Origin: Phototrophicales bacterium
GTDB lineage: Bacteria > Chloroflexota > Anaerolineae > Aggregatilineales > Phototrophicaceae
DNA length: 10,631 nt
Reading direction: 5' to 3'
Assembly (NCBI GenBank): GCA_002794515.1
Contig: PGTJ01000062.1
Span: 1 to 10,631, forward strand
How positions within the stretch are numbered: the first letter of the stretch is position 1; each line of letters starts with the position of its first letter. The translations under genes and the position numbers were made by a program. Shown one piece after another: positions 5,696 through 10,631 of the stretch. The notes under the pieces are model-generated. The model was not told the DNA's origin, did no database searches, and saw only the letters and a list, made by a program, of their open reading frames with translations.

Positions 5696-8431
5696 TCAGG
5701 CAATGCCTTCCCCATTATAACCACGTCCAACAGCACGATAGACGAAGCCCAATTCGCGCATCTTCGCAGGTTCGTACATATTGCGCCCATCGACCATAAT
5801 CGGTTGCTTCATCAGCTTACGGACGCGCTCCATATCAATCTGCTTAAATTCGTTCCATGGGGTCGCCACGACCACCGCATCTGCCCCTTCTGCCACCTCG
5901 TACGGATTGTTGCACATGACAATTTCGGGCATTTCTTCGGCGGCATTGGGCATGGCAACCGGGTCATAAGCCCGAATTTTTGCCCCTTGTTCCATCAGCA
6001 TTTTGATAATGGCTAATGCGGGCGATTCGCGGATGTCATCGGTATTTTCTTTGAATGCCAAACCCCAAAAGCCAATGGTTTTGCCATTCACATCATGTAA
6101 CAAGTCGTGCAATTTGAGCGCGACATGTTTGCGTTGGAAGTCGTTAATCTCCATGACGGCATTGAGCAATTGCGGGTGCATCCCGTGTGTTTGTGCCATA
6201 TACGACAGTGCGCTCACATCTTTGGGAAAACACTGACCGATGATTGTCCCGCCTGCGGTAATCACTGTATCAAGCGATGTCTTGAGGCTATACACCATTT
6301 GGTCAACTGTTTCGCGTTGAATATCGACCACATGAGTGATAGCAAATACATCTGCATCTTCATAACCATGTGGTGTTATTCTCCGTTGATAATTTTTCAG
6401 AATATTTTGTATATGTTCAGAGCGTTTTTCGCCCAAAATTGTGCTGATACGGTTCATTTGCTCGTATCCACTGATACGGATAATATGAGCAAGCTGTTTC
6501 GACTTATTCATCATCCGCTGACGTACCGATGCAATAACATCCAGAGATTGCAATAACAAAACAGTAGCGTCTGCCATATGCTTACTCACTGTCGCATATT
6601 CGATGATTAAATTTTTACCCTGATTCACCGGTGTGATAGCGCCATCACCACTAAACATACCGCGTAAAAGTTCATAACGCAGGGTTCGTGAGACATTAAA
6701 GGCAAAACGCGGTAATCTTTTGTTATGTGATTGTGTCCCACATTTAAGATAATCACGAATAAGCCACGCAAAAATACGTGATGAGACAATAATGGTTTGG
6801 GCGTTTGTGTTATTACGTTCTATGAATTTCAATCCCATCCGACTCAAAATATCACGAACATCATCTAAATATTCTGATTCATCTTGATGGAAGGTGAATT
6901 GGATGCGATGACGCTTTGCCCCCGCACGTCCTTCATCAATTGAAATATGCCCCTCAGCCAGATAATACCCTATCAATCGCATAAAATCTGTATCAACGGG
7001 GATAATCGCATTCAATTTTGTAGCGGAATCTTTCGCTGTATAGATTTGCAATTTGTCAATAGGAACATCTAAAACACCTTGCTCAACCAAATACCAATAC
7101 ACAGACAATGGCATTCGATTATTTTGTTTGATTTCATACGGATGACGCAACATCTCAGAAGGAATATATTGAGCAAATTGAGCATACAATTGTGTAAATG
7201 TTTCATCTATCGCAGATACATGAACATCGTTAGCTAATTCAGACACCCGAAGCAACTCAATGAGGTTCAATTGTCGTGGCGCAGAAGCTAATTCGGGCAA
7301 CATTTTCAGCATCATGATCTGATCGTTGGGTCGAATTTCATCCGCCAAGACACGCTCAAATCCATCATCAGTTAGTCGAATGACAGGATGGTCATATGTA
7401 ACACGGATTTTACGCCCCATGCTGGTTTTGATTGTCAGCATATCGCCCTGATATGGACGGCGTGTCACCACGAATACATCGGCAACTTCTGGACAGCCTG
7501 TTTCTAAATTAAAAGATAAAACACGTTTACCTTGAGGCTTTATCACCTCAATATATTCATCGGTGACATCCTCAAAAAAGGCACGTAATGGTTGTGCATT
7601 CACAAAACCATCATCATCCAACACAAAAACGGTCTCATCGCCCTCAAAACAACTTCCCCCATATCCGACACCCGCTTGCAAGAAGTGATGCCCAATACGC
7701 TTATCAAAACCCATGCCTTGTGCCACCTCGATGACATCAGCACCGAGTTTTTCGCAGATGATGCTAATTTCATTAATAAAGCTGATGCGCGTGGCGAGGA
7801 ACGCATTCGAGGCGTATTTAATCATCTCGGCGGTGCGTAAGTCGGTCATGACAATGGGCGCACGCAATGGCAAGTAAAGCTGTGCCACCGCTTCAGAGGC
7901 GCGTTTATCCAACGACCCCAATACCGTGCGGTCGGGGTGCATAAAATCGTTGACCGCCGCCCCTTCGCGCAAAAATTCGGGGCAACTCACCACCGAAAAC
8001 GGTATCGGTTTGGGTTGGGTGTTGCGGATAATATCCGCCACCCAATCCCCTGTACCCACAGGCACAGTCGATTTATTGATGACAATCAATGGGTGGGTCA
8101 TCGTCTTGGCGATGGTCTCGGCGGCGGCACGCACATATTTCAAATCGGCTTCACCATCGACACCTTCGGGTGTGCCAACACAGATGAAGACGAATTCGGC
8201 ATCTTTTAGCCCCTCTTCATACGAAGTGGTGAAATGCAATCGCCCCGCCCGCACATTGCGCTCGACCAATTCTTCGAGACCGGGTTCATAAATGGGCATC
8301 TTGCCCGCCTTGAGGGCTTCGACCTTTTTGGCATCGATATCAACAGTGACGACATGGTTGCCTAATTCGGCAAAACCTGTGCCATTCACCAAACCGACAT
8401 AGCCCGTACCAATCACACAAATTTGCTTCAT
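5696..8431 (-). CDS. UDP-glucose 6-dehydrogenase precursor interrupted by an intein
   Basis: The gene encodes a 911-aa precursor. Residues 1-260 and 734-911 together form a 438-aa UDP-glucose 6-dehydrogenase, a normal family length. This enzyme oxidises UDP-glucose to UDP-glucuronate with two NAD+, supplying precursors for polysaccharides and other nucleotide sugars. Visible motifs are the NAD-binding GTGYVG (8-13), STVPVGTG (121-128), CPEFLREG (150-157), MIKYASNAF (203-211) with the catalytic-region Lys, the active-site GYGGS (256-260) continued by CFPKD after the intein, GLAFKENTDDIRESPA (790-805), and DGRNMYEP (881-888). The catalytic Cys (C734) is the first residue after the intein, so activity should depend on splicing. 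The start at 8431 has AGGA (complement of 8441-8444) at 9 bases. The enzyme belongs to the UDP-glucose/GDP-mannose dehydrogenase family; the UDP-glucose assignment rests on overall sequence style. Confidence 0.93.
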   Translation of the reverse strand: MKQICVIGTGYVGLVNGTGFAELGNHVVTVDIDAKKVEALKAGKMPIYEPGLEELVERNVRAGRLHFTTSYEEGLKDAEFVFICVGTPEGVDGEADLKYVRAAAETIAKTMTHPLIVINKSTVPVGTGDWVADIIRNTQPKPIPFSVVSCPEFLREGAAVNDFMHPDRTVLGSLDKRASEAVAQLYLPLRAPIVMTDLRTAEMIKYASNAFLATRISFINEISIICEKLGADVIEVAQGMGFDKRIGHHFLQAGVGYGGSCFEGDETVFVLDDDGFVNAQPLRAFFEDVTDEYIEVIKPQGKRVLSFNLETGCPEVADVFVVTRRPYQGDMLTIKTSMGRKIRVTYDHPVIRLTDDGFERVLADEIRPNDQIMMLKMLPELASAPRQLNLIELLRVSELANDVHVSAIDETFTQLYAQFAQYIPSEMLRHPYEIKQNNRMPLSVYWYLVEQGVLDVPIDKLQIYTAKDSATKLNAIIPVDTDFMRLIGYYLAEGHISIDEGRAGAKRHRIQFTFHQDESEYLDDVRDILSRMGLKFIERNNTNAQTIIVSSRIFAWLIRDYLKCGTQSHNKRLPRFAFNVSRTLRYELLRGMFSGDGAITPVNQGKNLIIEYATVSKHMADATVLLLQSLDVIASVRQRMMNKSKQLAHIIRISGYEQMNRISTILGEKRSEHIQNILKNYQRRITPHGYEDADVFAITHVVDIQRETVDQMVYSLKTSLDTVITAGGTIIGQCFPKDVSALSYMAQTHGMHPQLLNAVMEINDFQRKHVALKLHDLLHDVNGKTIGFWGLAFKENTDDIRESPALAIIKMLMEQGAKIRAYDPVAMPNAAEEMPEIVMCNNPYEVAEGADAVVVATPWNEFKQIDMERVRKLMKQPIMVDGRNMYEPAKMRELGFVYRAVGRGYNGEGIA
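6233..7651 (-). mobile_element. Intein (473 aa) with LAGLIDADG homing endonuclease in the dehydrogenase
   Basis: This in-frame insert corresponds to precursor residues 261-733 and sits between Ser260 and the catalytic Cys734. Block A is CFEGDETVFVLDDDG with C261 as first nucleophile. Block B is GRKIRVTYDHP (339-349) with the T345-x-x-H348 pair. The endonuclease core has two LAGLIDADG-type motifs, LIGYYLAEG (486-494, acidic E493) and LRGMFSGDG (589-597, acidic D596), so it appears intact. Block F is VYSLKT...TVITAGG near 713-728. The insert ends in Gly732-Gln733 rather than His-Asn, and the block F His position reads Asp721. The +1 residue is Cys. Base composition differs from the host gene (sampled lines 35-37% versus 50-53% G+C), which suggests horizontal arrival. 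It fits a class 1 intein because of C261. Confidence 0.92.
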
Positions 8432-8623
8432 GAAAATTTATCCTTTGAACAGACGATAATGTGTGCAACATACATACACATCGTTATGCGGAACATCTCA
8501 ATTTTACGCCAATGGCACAAATCGTGGTATGGCGCAAAATGGATTGTGCAAAAATCAGAAAACCATGTTATGCTGTTAAGTGATTTATTCAACTTTTTTC
8601 AAATAAACAAAAGGATGATGAAA
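8432..8623. other. Divergent intergenic region between dehydrogenase and peptidase genes
   Basis: These 192 bases separate two divergently transcribed genes and hold their ribosome binding sites: AGGA for the dehydrogenase (complement of 8441-8444) and AAGGA for the peptidase (8611-8615). For the dehydrogenase I see only a weak candidate -35, TTGAGA (complement of 8496-8501), without a good -10 partner. The plus-strand frame of the peptidase stays open through this stretch, but the extra 67 residues do not look like protein of the family. Confidence 0.5.
8566..8574 (+). promoter_or_regulatory. Candidate extended -10 promoter of the M3 peptidase gene
   Basis: TGTTATGCT combines a TGn extension with TATGCT, four of six matches to TATAAT. 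A weak -35 (TTGTGC, 8544-8549) lies 19 bases upstream, slightly too far. Transcription would start near 8581, leaving about 43 bases to the ATG at 8624. Confidence 0.35.
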
Positions 8624-10324
8624 ATGCCATTTGACTTGCCCAAAAGTGCTTTAGATGCCAAACATTGGACATGGGACGATTACAAACCCTTTTTTGATGA
8701 CCTAGAGGCACGTCCGCTCACCGCCGAGACAATCGACCAATGGATGGCAGATTGGAGTCAGATTGAGAGCCTGATATATGAGGTGTATTCACGCGCCCAA
8801 GTCGCCGTCACCCAAGATACCAGTGATGAACAAGCAGAGGCGTACTTCAAAAATCTGATGACGACCTTATACCCGCCGATGACCGATATGGATAACCGCC
8901 TGAACAAAAAATTGTTGGATAGTGGCTTAACACCGACCAATTTTGATTTACCGCTCAAAAAGATGCGTGTGGATGTGGCGCTATATCGTGAAGAAAATAT
9001 CCCGCTCACCATCCGCGAACAAGGATTGCGCTTGGAATATAGCAAAATCACTGGAGCGCAAAGTGTGCAATGGGAGGGGGAAGAAGTCACATTAGAAAAA
9101 CTCAAACTGGTCTTTGAAAATCCCGACCGCTCCACCCGCGAAAAAGCATGGCGCATGATGATGAATCGGTGGTTACAAGACCGCCAAGCCCTAAATGATT
9201 TATGGACGCAATTTTATGACTTGCGCCAAGAAATGGCGAAAAACGCAGGCTACGGTGATTATCTGGCATATCGTTGGCAAGAGTTCAAACGCTTCGATTA
9301 CACCCCCGCCGATACAACCACCTTTCATAACGCCATTGAACAGGTTGTCGTCCCCGCCGCCATCCGCGCCAATGAGCGCCGTCGGGCGCGTTTGGGCATC
9401 GATACCCTGCGCCCGTGGGATTTGGATGTCGACCCCTATGGCGAAAAACCGCTCCGTCCATGGCAAACCATCGATGAATTCTCGCAAAAAGCCATTCAGG
9501 TCTTCAAGCATGTTGATCCCGTCATCGGCGGATATTATGAAACACTGCATAACGCGGGTCAGCTCGATCTGGAAAATCGCAAGAACAAGGGACCGGGCGC
9601 ATATTGCACCAATTATCCTTATTTACGACTGCCGTTCATCTTCATGAATGCGGTTGGCAAGCGCGATGATGTGCGCGTCTTGCTCCACGAGGCGGGTCAT
9701 GCCTTCCATAATTTCGAGACGATGGCGAACTTGCCCTATAACGCCCAACGGAGTTATCCAATCGAATTCGCCGAGGTCGCTTCAATGGCGATGGAACTGC
9801 TCGCCGCGCCATATCTCACCCATGAATTTGGTGGTTATTTCACCCAAAAAGAAGCCGCCATCGACCGCATCAATCATCTGGAAAAAATCATCTTCTTTTT
9901 GCCCTATATGGCGGTGGTGGATGGCTTCCAACAATGGGCATACACCCATCCCGAAGGGCGCGACCCCAAAGCCTGTGACCAAAAATGGGCAGAATTGTGG
10001 TCACGATTTATGAAAGTGGATTATACTGGGTTAGAAGATGTGCGCGAAACAGGCTGGCATCGTAAACAACACATCTTTAATTATCCGATGTATTATGTCG
10101 AATATGGGCTGGCGCAAGTGGGTGCGGTGCAGGTATGGGCGAATGCCTTGCAAAACCAAGCCAAAGCCGTTGCCGATTATCGAAAAGCATTGGCGCTCGG
10201 TGGCACGCGCAGTTTGCCCGAATTGTATGGCGCGGCGGGTGTCAAATTCGCCTTTGATGCCGATACATTAGGCAAAGCCGTCGCCTTGATGGAGAAGACC
10301 ATTGCCGAATTAGAACAGATATGA
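8624..10324 (+). CDS. M3-family zinc oligoendopeptidase
   Basis: A 566-aa cytoplasmic metallopeptidase of the thimet oligopeptidase/PepF (M3) family, which cuts short peptides and so helps recycle peptides. The zinc site is seen as HEAGH (355-359) plus a third ligand E384 in EFAEVAS, exactly 25 residues after the second His as in the family. The C-terminal substrate region carries H483 and the tyrosines of YPMYYVEYG (487-495), matching the conserved His/Tyr residues of M3 enzymes. There is no signal peptide. The frame is open back to 8423, but the ATG at 8624 (MPFDLPKSALDAKHW) is chosen because AAGGA (8611-8615) lies 8 bases before it. An in-frame ATG at 8615 would overlap this site. The ABC permease gene follows after 62 bases and may be co-transcribed. 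The length fits M3B oligoendopeptidases of about 560-600 aa. Substrate range cannot be read from sequence. Confidence 0.95.
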   Translation: MPFDLPKSALDAKHWTWDDYKPFFDDLEARPLTAETIDQWMADWSQIESLIYEVYSRAQVAVTQDTSDEQAEAYFKNLMTTLYPPMTDMDNRLNKKLLDSGLTPTNFDLPLKKMRVDVALYREENIPLTIREQGLRLEYSKITGAQSVQWEGEEVTLEKLKLVFENPDRSTREKAWRMMMNRWLQDRQALNDLWTQFYDLRQEMAKNAGYGDYLAYRWQEFKRFDYTPADTTTFHNAIEQVVVPAAIRANERRRARLGIDTLRPWDLDVDPYGEKPLRPWQTIDEFSQKAIQVFKHVDPVIGGYYETLHNAGQLDLENRKNKGPGAYCTNYPYLRLPFIFMNAVGKRDDVRVLLHEAGHAFHNFETMANLPYNAQRSYPIEFAEVASMAMELLAAPYLTHEFGGYFTQKEAAIDRINHLEKIIFFLPYMAVVDGFQQWAYTHPEGRDPKACDQKWAELWSRFMKVDYTGLEDVRETGWHRKQHIFNYPMYYVEYGLAQVGAVQVWANALQNQAKAVADYRKALALGGTRSLPELYGAAGVKFAFDADTLGKAVALMEKTIAELEQI

Positions 10325-10333
10325 TTTTCGAGT

Positions 10334-10378
10334 GGGCTTGTCATGGCAAGCCCCTACAATGATAATACGATAGGGGCT
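10334..10378 (+). repeat. Two overlapping, mutually exclusive hairpins between peptidase and permease genes
   Basis: GGGCTTG (10334-10340) can pair perfectly with CAAGCCC (10347-10353). AGCCCCTA (10349-10356) can pair perfectly with TAGGGGCT (10371-10378). Both use bases 10349-10353, so only one can form at a time. No T tract follows, which argues against a simple intrinsic terminator. The right arm of the second stem contains AGGGG (10372-10376), the best Shine-Dalgarno candidate of the permease gene, 10 bases before its ATG. The complement reads TGTAGGGGCTTGCCATGACA, like dispersed palindromic repeats I associate with Chloroflexota genomes. The repeat assignment is from memory and needs a genome search. 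Confidence 0.5.
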
Positions 10379-10386
10379 ATAGAGCA

Positions 10387-10631
10387 ATGTCGCGCCTTCA
10401 ATTTTACCTTTTATACGCTACACGCAATTTATGGCGCGAACGCCGTTGGTCGATTTTCGCCCTGTTCTCGGTGGCGATTGGCGTAGCAACTGTGGTGGCA
10501 TTACGCAGTTTGGGCTTGAGCATCAGCACAGCGCTCACCGATAACATCCGCGAGAGCTTACATGGCGATTTATTGATAGAACGCGGTGGCACAGTGAGTG
10601 GCGGTTTCGATTTGGGACAAGATAACACACG
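10387..10631 (+). CDS. Partial FtsX-like ABC transporter permease (N-terminal 81 aa)
   Basis: An ATG at 10387 opens a frame that runs off the right edge. The protein begins MSRLQFYLLYATRNLWRERR, an amphipathic basic helix typical of the cytoplasmic N-terminus of FtsX/MacB/LolE-type permeases. One transmembrane segment follows (about residues 22-42, WSIFALFSVAIGVATVVALR). The next part, ALTDNIRESLHGDLLIERGG, resembles the start of the large periplasmic domain in YbbP-like permeases, where an LGGDL motif is common. Such permeases work with an ATPase to move lipids or peptides or to act mechanically on envelope proteins. Neither the partner ATPase nor the remaining membrane segments are in the window. 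The Shine-Dalgarno is weak (AGGGG at 10 bases) and lies inside a possible hairpin. Co-transcription with the peptidase is possible. Confidence 0.8.
   Translation, partial: MSRLQFYLLYATRNLWRERRWSIFALFSVAIGVATVVALRSLGLSISTALTDNIRESLHGDLLIERGGTVSGGFDLGQDNT

Noticed and set aside
6233..7651. Insertion sequence or gene fusion as explanation for the long dehydrogenase
   Set aside because: The insert keeps frame, has no terminal repeats or target duplication, and shows intein blocks A, B and F and two LAGLIDADG motifs at an exact active-site boundary.
7592..8291. Plus-strand open frames opposite the dehydrogenase
   Set aside because: They mirror the conserved dehydrogenase coding sequence, lack ribosome binding sites and show no protein family character.
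8423..8623. N-terminal extension of 67 residues on the M3 peptidase
   Set aside because: The frame is open, but the extension overlaps the divergent dehydrogenase start and has no ribosome binding site. The ATG at 8624 has AAGGA at 8 bases and begins with family-like sequence.

Overview
The window looks like chromosomal DNA of an uncultured member of the Chloroflexota, probably Anaerolineae-like. This assignment is an inference. It rests on a long protein built almost only of GAF domains next to stand-alone receiver proteins, on the sequence style of the M3 peptidase, and on a GTAGGGGC-type palindromic repeat of a kind I associate with that phylum. Base composition is moderate: sampled 60-base lines run about 50-53% G+C in host genes and about 35-37% G+C inside an intein. 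No rRNA, tRNA, CRISPR array or insertion sequence was recognised.

Left part (1-4930, minus strand): a tightly packed signalling operon. In transcription order it holds a candidate sigma70-type promoter (4900-4929), a single-domain response regulator (4839-4477), a second one (4470-4048), a protein of about 1138 aa with six GAF domains plus a C-terminal GAF stub and no output domain (4010-594), and the start of a multi-pass membrane protein that runs off the left edge (581-1). Gaps are 6, 37 and 12 bases, and two of the Shine-Dalgarno sequences touch the preceding stop codon. This suggests one phosphorelay or sensory complex; the kinase, if there is one, is not visible and may lie in the cut-off gene.

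Middle (5060-8431): a cyclophilin-type peptidyl-prolyl isomerase on the plus strand converges with a UDP-glucose 6-dehydrogenase gene on the minus strand. A perfect 10-bp hairpin lies between them. The dehydrogenase gene is interrupted exactly at the catalytic cysteine by a 473-aa intein with a LAGLIDADG homing endonuclease. Removing it restores a normal 438-aa enzyme with the uninterrupted GYGGSCFPKD motif. The C-terminal splice residues of this intein are non-canonical (Gly-Gln instead of His-Asn, with a missing block F His), which makes it the most interesting object in the window.

Right part (8432-10631, plus strand): divergent from the dehydrogenase is an M3-family zinc oligoendopeptidase. 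It is followed after 62 bases by the N-terminus of an FtsX-like ABC transporter permease cut by the right edge. The 62-base spacer holds two overlapping, mutually exclusive hairpins, one of which would cover the likely Shine-Dalgarno sequence of the permease.
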